Source of the DNA: Chara braunii
Lineage: Eukaryota; Streptophyta; Charophyceae; Charales; Characeae
Assembly: GCA_003427395.1 (NCBI GenBank)
Contig: BFEA01000599.1
Span: forward strand, 70,558 to 101,605
Reading direction: 5' to 3'
Length of the DNA stretch: 31,048 bases
The stretch's first letter is position 1; each line of letters starts with the position of its first letter. Below the pieces are notes generated by a model. It had not been told where the DNA came from and ran no database searches. It saw only the letters and a program-made list of their open reading frames with translations. The position numbers and the translations under genes were made by a program. Below, piece by piece: positions 9,551 through 18,912 of this stretch.

Positions 9551-10437
9551 TTTAAACCGCCGGTACACAGCCCTGGCCTTGCAGAAAACCGCAAGTTGCC
9601 AAGTCCGAACTTCTCGGGGCTTGGGGCTTCCGGAGTAGTGGGTATACTGTACATTAATAGGAGGGAGGTAGGCCCTCTAAGCCTGTCCGAGGGGGGATCG
9701 GCTAGGGATCTGCTAACTCAATGGTTGGGGTCCAAAGCTGCTTAGAGTGGGTCCGCAATACATCCAGTTGGAGGTTGGATCTGTTGGGACAGAAGCTGAT
9801 CTCTGGTGGCAAGCTGTATGGTGTGGAAGGGACTGGATTTGCGATAGGACCTAGGGCTCTAAGCCCGTGGAAGACTCTGTCTAGGAAGGTCCAGAGGGTG
9901 AAGTGGGTCATTCCGAACTTCGAGTGACTGAAGCGCGGAGAGTATTCCCGCACCTGATACCCTGCCTCTACAACAACCTGGGCGTTTTTTTGTTTTTTTT
10001 CAAAGAAGGGGCTACCGGACCACAATGGCTGGCGGCGCCAGTCCAAAAAAAAAGAAACAATTACGGACGCAGCATGTTTTGAAACCCTAAAGGCAAAAAA
10101 AACACGTGCCGGCAAAGAAACCACGCGGCAACTTGAAATGAGCAATTTTGGTCCAAAAGTATCCGTTGGGCTTTTTTTTTTTTTGTTGTTTCCCCCTCTG
10201 ACACCACGGCCGACCCCTGTAAATATGACACCTCGTCTGACACCACGGCCATAGGTAGCCTTTTCGAACTAGGCGCAGTTTTCTTTGCCTAGGCGTGTTT
10301 TTTTTTTGCCCAGTCCGTACTCGAAGGTGAGATGAACATCCTTACCTCAAAAAAAAAAGGAAGTGTGCCGCTGGCGGCTCCGGAAAGCTTGCGCGCAGTG
10401 CAGAGCGCCTCCAGGCCTGGTGTGCTGATGGTTTAAA
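9551..10437. mobile_element. Larger CCACC-family element (about 890 bp)
   Basis: TTTAAACCGCCGGTACAC at 9551-9568 is an imperfect inverted partner (14 of 18) of the sequence at 10420-10437. The interior shares a segment with the 7661-7870 element (10014-10051), and the right end is homologous in inverted orientation to 3605-3700. No transposase-like frame was found inside; an open frame at 9721-9927 has no recognisable motif. Probably a non-autonomous family member, with exact limits uncertain. Confidence 0.5.
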
Positions 10438-11419
10438 ACTTTAAACCCAGAGGGTACTGGCTAGGTCCCCTACTACCCCAGCATGCATTGGCAGTCCCTA
10501 ACTGACAGATACAGGTGGTCATGACTACTTCCAAAGGGTGTAACACAGAGTATGCTCGCATGTGTACATGAGACAAGCACGGAGATGGATCCAGTTTCTC
10601 CCATATGCAACTCCGGAACATTATTGGCACCTTATCGGGACTTCATCAAATGAGCTAGCCCATCCTCTCTTTCCGAACTTTTGTTGGCTGGTCGAGTACA
10701 TGGCTGTTGGATAATGAGGTTAGAGCTTTAGAGGGGAGAAAGGAGAAAGAAGGGAAAAGTTTCCGGAAAAATGGAAAGAAAGAAAAGATTGAAAAATCTT
10801 TGAGATAAAAAGGGATGATTCACGTCCATCATTACCTGTTCAGTGCCAGAGGGAGTGTGTTTACTGCTTCCTACGTCTAGCATAGCCAACTCGCCGATAT
10901 CTTTTTTTTCTTCTTCTTTTTTCTTTTGTTAACAGCCTGCGTCAGTCTTGTAGGGAGAGTGGTAAGAGCATCTTCCCCTAGTAGGCCTTGTGCTGGTTGC
11001 TCAGGTCTATTGGTGGGGAGCAGCACCTGCTGGAAACCAGGTCCAGCGTTCTTCCTTTTTGTTTTAAAATTTAAATGCATTTTTGTTTCTCCCCGGAATC
11101 ATACTTGCTTGACATCTCAGGATAATGATTTTCAAACCAGGCAGTTGCAATCCGAAATTCAACAGACACGTGAACTATACCAGTCTTGACTATAAGATTA
11201 CCTTCAGTCGAGCACTGAACCACTCACGAGTAGCCATCCAATGAACGCAATGCAACTGAAAACGTTTGGATCTTACTCCCAAGGACCACGGTGAGCTCCC
11301 TTCAATCTCCCTGCCCCCAATGCTGATCAAATAAACAGTCGACAGTACCTCTTTCTCTCCCTTCCTCTCTCTGTGTGTGGAGGGGCTCTGTGTGTGGGTA
11401 CGCACACATGTGACACACC
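10438..11419. other. Unassigned sequence
   Basis: No gene recognised. A fragment near 10955-10985 (GGGAGAGTGGTAAGAGCATC) vaguely resembles a tRNA D-arm, but no matching B box was found. Confidence 0.25.
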
Positions 11420-11542
11420 ATATATACGCAAACATATAAAAGTCATATATATAGTATATATATGTATATACCCTGTGATGATATATATATATATATAGTA
11501 TATACACTGCATGCTACATAGTATACACTGCATGCTACATAG
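11420..11542. repeat. AT-rich tract and 21-bp tandem duplication
   Basis: A TA-dinucleotide-rich tract (about 11420-11500) ends in two exact, adjacent 21-bp units at 11501-11521 and 11522-11542 (unit begins TATACACTGCATGC). Confidence 0.8.
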
Positions 11543-11725
11543 TGTCTGCGAGTGTGTTGTGGACTTTCACCACGACAGCCCCTGTTCCACCCAGGTGAGT
11601 AGATCCGAAATCGATGCAGTGCGTGTGTGTGGTCATGTTCACTGTACAGAACTTCATTTAAAAAAGCACGACTGTGCCAGACTGTTTCATCAGACTTTCA
11701 CTGACTCGCCAGCAGGTTGTTTGTT

Positions 11726-11760
<35 letters not shown>

Positions 11761-12492
11761 ATGTGACACACCATTTATAGTCGAACTCCCTAGATTGCAT
11801 TCAGAATGGCATGCTTGACTGCCGATAGAAAATGAGCAATCAATCATACACAACTGACTACAGACATTGCCGTCGGAACCTGTGCCGTACAGTAATGCCA
11901 TGATTTCTGTTCCATAGATGCTCAGGCACAGGGAACGTGGAACCAACCACTTACCTGCAATTCAGATCTAAGAATAGTTGTGAATGCAAACGCCGCAGTC
12001 ACCCTGCATGATGCAAGGCCTGTCAGGTCAATGTGCTATGCCTCATATGCTGTCATAGATGAAGGACAAGCCAAAAGTTGTCTTTTTTCAAGTTTTTGTT
12101 TTCTGTTTTCCCTTTTGAAAATGCCAAAACATTCATAACAACATCACCACCCAGCCGCCATCTTCAGTCCAGGGGTTGGAGAGAATGAGCGTCAAGCCCC
12201 ACACGTCCGGTAGTCTGATTCTGCTTAGCAGTAGACTAGTAGTCGATATTCATGCTAAGTTAATAATAATTTTCCCCATTGGGGCTGACAAATAAGACAG
12301 CTGTGCCAGTCTGTTTTGCCAGACTCCAAGAATTGCTCAGAAGGTTAAGTCGTGAAAAGTCTGACAATGCTGACGTTCTGCTCTTCATTCTCTCCCAGGA
12401 TTCCAGTCGATACAGGAGGCACATGGACCGCTGCCCATCATCACAACTGCATGTGAACACCAACTGCTCCCAGACTATGAATAATCTCACAG

Positions 12493-12494
<2 letters not shown>
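11543..12494. other. Unassigned sequence with a GT tract
   Basis: No gene recognised. A (GT)n tract lies at 11730-11759. A CTGTGCCAG-type stretch near 11671-11700 recurs, diverged, near 12300-12330. Confidence 0.3.
11730..11759. repeat. (GT)n microsatellite
   Basis: About 15 uninterrupted GT units, preceded by GTTT units. Confidence 0.9.

Positions 12495-12582
<88 letters not shown>
12495..12582. repeat. (CT)n(GT)n compound microsatellite
   Basis: A CT tract (about 12495-12537) switches directly to GT (about 12538-12582). Open frames running across it are products of the repeat. Confidence 0.95.
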
Positions 12583-12583
<1 letters not shown>

Positions 12584-13254
12584 AACAAGGCTGAACAAGG
12601 CTCCCACGACCATGCCACGGCATGTTGCGTCGGAAGGTGTGCTTATAAACAACACAGGGAAACAGCCCGCAGCCCGAGGTGCCCATAGAAAAGAATGCTT
12701 ATAATGTCCAGCTTTCAAAACCCATGAAACAAAAAAGAAAAACATAAAACAAAAACCAAGCCAACCAGTGGCAAGGCAAGTACAACAAGGCAAACAAAAT
12801 GGCAAGGCAAAGGTCAAGACGCAACAAAGCACTTGGATGACAAGCTGCAGCAAAGAACAAAAGGTGGAGGGCATGGGGGAGGCGGGCGGGCAGACAAACA
12901 GCACTAAGCAAGAAAAGAACAGACAGGAAAAGTCAAGAAGCAGCAAGGCAACAAGACAACAAAGCAGACAAAAGAACAAATAGGAAAAAACACAAAACGA
13001 AAAATAAAAATAAAAAATGATAATAGATTGTTTTGTCCAAGTTGCACCGACTCATCAGGAGGCTGAACCCTCGACAACCTGAGGAATCTCCGTGTTTGAT
13101 GGTTTGGGTCATGAACCCTTTGACCCATGTTGAAGCCATCCCCAAGCAGAACATAGCAGTGCGCAGCAACCCTGTGGAGCACCAGGCAACGCAGTAGAGG
13201 CAACACGACTGCACAATGCCAAAAATGACTGCAAGGAATGACACGGCACACAGG
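12583..13254. other. A-rich low-complexity sequence
   Basis: About 12719-13020 is dominated by AAACAAA and CAAGGCAA-type runs. No gene recognised. Confidence 0.4.
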
Positions 13255-13500
13255 GCTCACAGCGCGGCAACGACACAGTGAAGCACAAGACAACACCAAC
13301 AAGGCAACCGCATAGCAGGGGACAACAGTGCTAGCGGGCGAGCAGCACAACATCCATGCGGTGAAGCACAAGGCAACACCAACAAGGCAACCGAACTGCC
13401 CGGTATGCAAGCAAAGGACACGGCAGGCATGTCTTGTGGATGGGCGGCAAGGCAGCGGAGCAGCGAAGCACAAGGCAACACCAACAGCACGGTCACACCA
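13255..13500. repeat. Dispersed minisatellite, CACAAGGCAACACCAAC core
   Basis: A unit of about 35-40 bp with core GAAGCACAAGGCAACACCAA occurs near 13277, 13361 and 13465, with a weaker copy near 13175. Spacing is about 85-105 bp. The minus strand gives Cys/Leu-rich frames with repeated peptide, which I read as a by-product. Confidence 0.55.
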
Positions 13501-13867
13501 CAAGCAAACACAGCAGATTGCAGAGAGCTACATGCAAAGCAAGCGGGGCAGGTAGCAAGACAGCGGCAGAGCACAGATGAGGCAGTCCACACGTCCAACT
13601 CAGAGCAAAGCAGCACATGACCTGCTCAAGTCATGATTGAACCCCACAGACTGCTGGTTCCCACCACCCACTGAGCCAGGGAGTCACTCCGACGAACATT
13701 CATCATCACCCGTAGGGCAGACAGACATCCCGAACTGAGCCCCCCCCTTAAGAGTGCTGTGGACACTCCGAACGATAAGGGTGCTCAGTTAGGTAAGCAA
13801 AAAAGAAACTTAGAAAAAATCAGAGGGAGGACAGACAACAGGAGAAAAGACAGGCAGACTGAGAACT
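13501..13867. other. Unassigned sequence
   Basis: No gene, RNA or element recognised. Confidence 0.25.
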
Positions 13868-14015
13868 GATTGTGTGTGCGTGTGTGTGTGTTGTCATAGT
13901 GTGTGCGTGTGTGTGTGTTGTCATAGTGTGTGTGTGGGTGTGTTGTCGTATTTTGTGTGTGTGTGGGTGTGTGTCCGTCCCACATTCCCTCCACACACAC
14001 ACACAAACACACACA

Positions 14016-14086
<71 letters not shown>

Positions 14087-14087
14087 N

Positions 14088-14160
<73 letters not shown>
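13868..14160. repeat. GT minisatellite, (CA)n and long (GA)n tract
   Basis: Three units of about 28 bp (GT-rich, ending TTGTCATAG or a variant) are followed by (CA)n at about 13993-14032 and (GA)n at about 14033-14160. There is a single undetermined base at 14087. Confidence 0.95.
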
Positions 14161-14165
<5 letters not shown>

Positions 14166-14265
14166 CAGGCTGAGCTAGACATTCGGCACTAGTTGACAAG
14201 TGGTGCTTGCAGGCTGCAAGCGCACGTGGCTTGCAGCCAGGCATGAACATGCCAATATCGTGTCA
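14161..14265 (-). repeat. Palindromic module D1 (inverted copy)
   Basis: Its reverse complement matches 15375-15470 (copy D2) and 15568-15647 (copy D3). It carries CTTGCAGGCTGCAAG at 14206-14220 with CACGTG at 14223-14228. The GA tract abutting it corresponds to the CT tract abutting D2. Confidence 0.7.
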
Positions 14266-14325
14266 CCCTGTAGTAAGAAACAAGGCTACGTTTTTTTTCG
14301 TTTTTTTTCAATGAAAAAAAAAAGA

Positions 14326-15375
14326 AACAGGGTGACATGGTGGCAAGGGGTCGGGGTTGCGATGGTGGGGGATAATGCGCTCTGCGGCCATGGGGCTAAC
14401 CTGCAGGGTGTAAATAGGGTACAGCAGTGGTGAAGATGGTGGCTTCATCGCAGTAAGACTTGCCGGAATAGGGTTGTGAGGGATTTTATGTGGGATATCT
14501 GCAACCAGTGCCCGAAGGAGCTGCGTGATCGGATCTACAGTTATGGTGCTGATTGGTGGCTTGTCTGGTATTTGCTGTAGTCTTGGGTCCCCGTGGGTTT
14601 GCGAATGGACGAGGCCAGAACGATGCTGGTCGGTGCTGGGGCTTGGTCGCACTGCCCTGTAACTCGAGCTGTACGAGGGAAAGAGACCTGGTAGAGAGAT
14701 CTGGGGAGTTGTCGAGGGTGGAAGGCACTCTAGTGTCCTTTGGTAAGCTGGTACTTAGACGATGCTGGTCGGAGCCGGGGCGGGTCGTTTTGTCCTGTAG
14801 CCTAGCAGGTGGGAGTCTTCTGGGGTGGGTCGTGCCACTCTGTAACCTAGCAATTGGGGGCGTGAGGCCTAGTAGAGACTAAGTATCGGGATATAGGGAT
14901 GAGGCAGGTAGGAGTGGGCTACTGAAAGGCTCTAAGGCAGGTATTTCTCGATCTGAATGCTCTTCTAAAAACAAAAGGGCCCTCTGCATGGAGAAGTAGA
15001 TGGTTGGATATCAAGCGTCCTACTAGTGAGGGGGCTAGCTTGTAGGACGGAAATAGGGTACAGCAGCAGTGGAGATGGTGGATCTGCTGCAGTAAGTCTT
15101 GCCGGAGCGAGGTAAAGAGGATTGATGGGGGGGTTCTGAGTCGTTTTCTGAACTTTGCTTATTCCTGAAGTTCGTCGTAGTAATATGCTAAGTAGTTCAA
15201 ATTTTTCTTAGCCAAAGCCGGGTAATGGCCCCGGTATCTGAAATATCTCAAATTTTCAAACTTCTATGTAATAATTTCCATATGGGACGCTGGGCCCGGT
15301 TCCCAGCACGTGCTGCTCCCCACGAATAGATTGGAGCTTTGTTCCCATTAAAAAAAAAGAAAAAAAAAGAAAAAG
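14326..15375 (+). mobile_element. Poly-A-ended repeat, copy B (LINE 3'-tail-like)
   Basis: Second copy of the repeat at 305-1481. The 80-bp inner module occurs at about 14391-14473 and 15037-15118. Both tail hairpins are kept (including GCTGGG/CCCAGC at 15289-15307), and it ends in an A-rich tail from 15350. The stretch of about 14600-14880 has internal repeats (GATGCTGGTCGG twice). No recognisable protein. Confidence 0.6.
15289..15307 (+). other. Conserved tail hairpin, copy B
   Basis: GCTGGG (15289-15294), loop CCCGGTT, CCCAGC (15302-15307). Identical to copy A. Confidence 0.6.
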
Positions 15376-15468
15376 ATATTGGCCTGTTCATGCCTGGCTG
15401 CATGCCACGTGTACTTGCAGCCTGCAAGCGCCACGTGTCAGCTAGTGCGGAACGTCCAGCTCAGCCTG

Positions 15469-15536
<68 letters not shown>

Positions 15537-15650
15537 CCCTTTTGCTTCTTACTACAGGGTGACACGATGTTGGCCTGTTCATGTCTGTCTGCGTGCCACG
15601 TGTACTTGCAGCCTGCAAGCGCCACGTGTCAGCTAGTGCATAACGTCCCA
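15376..15650 (+). repeat. Palindromic modules D2 and D3 around a (CT)n tract
   Basis: Two direct copies of a module of about 80 bp begin near 15380 and 15571, separated by (CT)n at 15471-15533. Each has two CACGTG hexamers (15406, 15432; 15597, 15623) flanking the perfect palindrome CTTGCAGCCTGCAAG (15414-15428; 15605-15619). No coding role is apparent. Confidence 0.7.
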
Positions 15651-15654
15651 TGCC

Positions 15655-16775
15655 ATGACCAAGGATGGGTCAAAAATGGGGTCCTCAGAGTGGGGAACTT
15701 CTGGGACCTAGAGACCAAGGACTGGATATCTCCCACCTATCTCAAGTCACGACTACACTATTGCCACCATACAGCAACAGCCCTGAAAACCTGACGGAAC
15801 TCATACCGATAGACTGGATCAGAACGTTACAAAGAGTCCCCTCCTTACAGGAAAGTGACTATGTGGCTGTACGAAATCAACCCCACCTGATAGCGAATGT
15901 GATTGCCAACCACCCAGACGGAGAAACTTTAATAAAGCTCTTTTCACTCCGACAGGACTGCATCCTTCAGGAGTTCAAGCCTGAGGAGACACGTTGGGTA
16001 CAACCGTACAAGGGTCTGAACTCTACAGAATCAGGATCCTAAAATGTAAGGACGGGTGGTTGGCCTTCAGAACGGAAATCCCCATTGCCCGGCTACCCTT
16101 TGACCCTGCCAACTGGGCATGGACGATGCCAGCAGGGAAAGGAAGGAGCTGCACCCGCAACCTGCATATCTGACTGTTAAATCCACATATCGGATGCTTT
16201 GGCCCAGGGTCAACTTGCGGGATCAGGTAGAGTCCCGCTGGATAAGGCAACTAAACATCGACAAAGAATATTCGAAGCTGGTTAAATGGTTCCGTAACAT
16301 CAAGGCAAAGCCAGCAAAACTTGCCTCACTACAATGGCAAGTTGACCAGCGCTGCCTGCCAACTAACGATTGGCTGATTGATCGAACCACGCTGGAACAG
16401 GGGGGGCTGGCATTGCCCTGCTGCAGATTCTCCAGCTCCGCCTTCCCAGCCAATAAAATCCCCGAGACTACAGAGCATATCTTTCTCCAATATCCGAGGG
16501 CTGTATGGCTATGGTGGTGGTGGGACCGGATCTAGGGCCAGTTGGACAGGTCCCACTCCTGGCCCTGGGACTGGACAGCGCTGCTTTGTGAAACGTGGAA
16601 CCCAGACCAACCCAGCGACTTCACACTCAACGTATTCAAGATAAGCAGAAGAGCCATGTTCTGGGCATTGTGGAGTCGCCGGTGTACAATGGAAGAGGTG
16701 AGACTTGATGGGGCTGAATTCACAGGCTCTATACAACAGCAAATACATCAAGTCTATGCACAATGGAAGAGGTGA
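15655..16775 (+). pseudogene. LINE ORF2 C-terminal remnant (zf-RVT region)
   Basis: Successive frames give peptides typical of the part of LINE ORF2 downstream of the RT palm: WVKNGVLRVGNFWD, then a stretch through GWLAFRTEIP, then LPTNDWLIDR and ETTEHIFLQYPRAVW. The last is a zf-RVT type putative zinc-binding region. At least two frameshifts (about 15790 and 16180) and an in-frame TAG at 16533-16535 break it; reading continues in the same frame to a TGA at 16773-16775. The residue five positions after the His, normally Cys in this region, is Tyr. The APE and RT domains are missing, so this is a 5'-truncated, dead copy. Confidence 0.75.
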
Positions 16776-17460
16776 GACTTGATGGGCCTGAGCTGGCTTG
16801 GGGGAACCTGGGGGGGGAAGATAGGAGAAGTGCAGTTGACTATGGGGAGGACTCAGGGGGACATGCGCAGGGATTAACATCTGGTCTTCCACGGTTGGAC
16901 GGGGGCTGCACGCCACTATTCCATTGAGACCCCTCTAAGACTTCCCAGACTTATTCCCACCCCACTCCCTGTCCCTGGTAGATGGGAACTGGTATAGAAT
17001 GGACTGAAAAAAGGAGAAGTCCGATAAGGGGTTAGGGTGTAGGGTTCAGGGTTTAAGAGGGAGAGTAGGAACTGGTCACAGTCATGGTAACAGAGATAAG
17101 TGAAAGTGGTTGAGTCCAGACACGGAAAGGTCAGATCACAGTTACTAGAGGGTGCTAGAAATAGAGGTGGAACACTGGCGGGCAATAGCTGGGCTGGAGG
17201 CACCCACGAGTAATACTCACTCCCCACTAAGTTAATCCCCCTCCTTCAGGGACAATCAATGCTGATGGGTGCAATATCATACTTGAGTAACATTCTGTAG
17301 CATAAAGTTCCAAGCAATTTGTGAAGGGATGCTGGACCCGATTTCCAGCAGATGATGCTCCCCAACAATGGAACGAAGCAACCAGAGACCTTACCAGGGC
17401 TGGATGCTCGTGCCACCTCCCCTAATGAAGGACACCTGGTTTAAAATTTTTAAAAAAATG
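16776..17460 (+). other. LINE 3' UTR with conserved hairpin
   Basis: Non-coding sequence after the ORF2 remnant. It begins with a 27-nt exact repeat of the last ORF segment (16686-16712 and 16760-16786). It carries the hairpin at 17331-17349 that links it to copies A and B. An A-rich stretch near 17440-17475 may be the decayed tail; the 3' limit is uncertain. Confidence 0.45.
17331..17349 (+). other. Conserved tail hairpin, copy C (compensatory change)
   Basis: GCTGGA (17331-17336), loop CCCGATT, TCCAGC (17344-17349). Relative to copies A and B, the loop-closing pair has changed from G-C to A-T on both sides, keeping the stem intact. Confidence 0.65.
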
Positions 17461-17857
17461 GAAAAGGGGAAAGAAAAACAAACAGCGACTTCTGGGGCCC
17501 AGACAGAGGAAGGGAGGGTGAGGCGGAGAGCCAACGAGGAAAGAGGAGGGAGAGGAGAGAGGGAGGAGCCTCTGTTTGTCGGATGAGGGATGCCATAACG
17601 AGTGGGGGGAAGGAAGAGGAAGCGGGGAGAAATTATGGAGCCATTTCTGCAAAGTATATACTGAATCCCAATAAATCGTAATAATGCACATGCGCTCTAT
17701 TCCGGAAGACGAGGCCTCCACGGAACACAACTGCGAAAAGATAGATGCCTTCAGATTCTGATTCTGATTATTACTAATGTTCTTTAGATTCATTGTTTCT
17801 TATCATTTTATTCATATTGTTTTATTCTTTTCTTAATACATGGCCCCCCTGGCCCCC
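17461..17857. other. Purine-rich and AT-rich unassigned sequence
   Basis: Purine-rich to about 17640, then AT-rich. No gene recognised. Confidence 0.3.
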
Positions 17858-17860
17858 CTC

Positions 17861-17945
17861 TCCACTTCTCGATTTGCGCGCGTCATCCTTGACTGCGCAG
17901 AGGCCATGCTAATTAGTCTTTTGAACTCTTTTCTGTATTCCTAAA
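17861..17945 (-). pseudogene. U6 snRNA-derived pseudogene, copy 2
   Basis: The minus strand contains AATTAGCATGGCC, CTGCGCA, AAGGATGACGCG and CAAATCGAGAAGTGG in U6 order, so it keeps more of the U6 3' part than copy 1. The 5' part is disturbed by an insertion of about 14 nt before ATACAGA. It shares the GGCCTCTGC variant with copy 1, where land-plant U6 has GGCCCCTGC. Confidence 0.7.
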
Positions 17946-17972
17946 CAATAACAAATACTATACTCAATGAAA

Positions 17973-17990
17973 AGAGAGAGAGAGAGAGAG
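17973..17990. repeat. (GA)n microsatellite
   Basis: Nine GA units directly before the tRNA-like SINE head. Confidence 0.85.
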
Positions 17991-18095
17991 GTGGATGGCC
18001 GTTCGCTCAGTGGTTAGAGCACCGGTTGGAAATGCACATCGTGGTATGAGGTTGCGGGTTCAAAACTCCGTTGCCTCGTGCACGTACACCGGCAG
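17991..18095 (+). mobile_element. tRNA-derived SINE head
   Basis: GCTCAGTGGTTAGAGC at about 18005-18020 is a canonical tRNA D-arm (A-box region). GGGTTCAAAACTCC at about 18056-18069 is a B-box-like T-arm with one extra A. The A-to-B spacing fits a tRNA gene, but the acceptor stem does not close and the anticodon arm is poor, so it is a SINE promoter region rather than a tRNA gene. The SINE body probably continues to the right, limit unknown. Confidence 0.6.
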
Positions 18096-18377
18096 CGCTT
18101 TCATAGTGCACAAGCCATTCGGACACTCCCCCTTGGGCTGACGCAAGGTAATTATTTCAGACACTGCCTGCACACCACCCAAGGGATTTAGTCCATGGTT
18201 GTAGTATGCTGGTAGCAGGGCCTTGGGGGAGGGCTGTTTGCGTGGTTAGCCTTGGGGTGGTCCAACGAGTGTGTGTGTGTGTGGGTGGGTGTGGGTTGTG
18301 TGTAGTGTGTGGTCCAATGATCTCTGGGTCATGTCTCGTGTACTCACCATCGGCGGGGTAGAGGAGGTAGGTTGGGT
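18096..18377. other. Unassigned, GT-rich; possible SINE body
   Basis: No gene recognised. GT-rich at about 18269-18315. It precedes the Ty3 target site. Confidence 0.3.
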
Positions 18378-18382
18378 AGAGG
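18378..18382. repeat. Ty3 target-site duplication, left (AGAGG)
   Basis: Five bases directly before the 5' LTR, identical to 30437-30441 directly after the 3' LTR. Confidence 0.7.
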
Positions 18383-18898
18383 TGTTACGGACTCAGCCAG
18401 GGCTCGATCCCTGGTCCGTGGGTTACCACCCGCCAGACTGCTATTTCATTTTTGAGTCTCTGTTCTCAGGCCCCTGACTGTTGGCGCCCTCTGCAGTTGG
18501 TGCCCGTTCTCAAATTCCTCTTTTGGCACTTTCGGATCTCGATACTTGGCGCCATCCGGCATTCTGGCGCCCAGACTCAGACCTTCAATTTTCAGTTCAG
18601 CCCTGAGGCAATTTGCACTTCTGCCCTCGGAACTGAACTTGATTCCAGTACTTAAGACCAGACTCAAGCCCAGTACGGACAACCAGTTTTCAGCTTCACT
18701 GCTTGTGTTTACTGTGACTATCCTTCGACATTGTGTTCAGGAATCCAAGACTGCGACTTTGTGACTTTGCCACTTTGCCACTTTGTGTCTGCGTCCGTCG
18801 AGTTGTGTCGTGTCTGCGTCGAGTTGAGTGAGCGTGTGTGTGTGCTCTCACTCTCCCTCCCTCTCCCAGCCTCGCTGCCCTGTCTCCGCCTTGTTACA
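18383..18898 (+). repeat. Ty3 5' LTR (516 bp)
   Basis: Begins TG and ends CA. Homologous to 8461-8968 (inverted) and 29973-30436 (direct). The 3' limit is fixed by the primer binding site one base downstream. Confidence 0.9.
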
Positions 18899-18899
18899 C

Positions 18900-18912
18900 T
18901 GGTATCGGAGCG
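18900..18912 (+). promoter_or_regulatory. Primer binding site (initiator Met tRNA type)
   Basis: TGGTATCGGAGCG matches the common plant retrotransposon PBS TGGTATCAGAGC with one change. It lies one base after the LTR end, where minus-strand synthesis is primed. Confidence 0.85.

Noticed and set aside
10955-11030. Second tRNA-like SINE head
   Set aside because: Only a vague D-arm resemblance; no B box at the right distance.
13040-13075. Hammerhead ribozyme core (CTGATGAG on the minus strand)
   Set aside because: The required GAAA after stem II is absent (ACAAAAC instead), and no consistent stems I and III or cleavage site were found. A similar CTGATGA near 11690 fails for the same reason.
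13992-14160. Long Arg-Glu, Ser-Leu and Thr-His frames across the GA/CT/GT tracts
   Set aside because: They are translations of dinucleotide repeats, open in several frames on both strands at once. The same holds for 12495-12582, 15471-15533 and 23468-23589.
17991-18069. Functional tRNA gene
   Set aside because: The acceptor stem does not pair, the anticodon arm is poor and the B box has an extra base.
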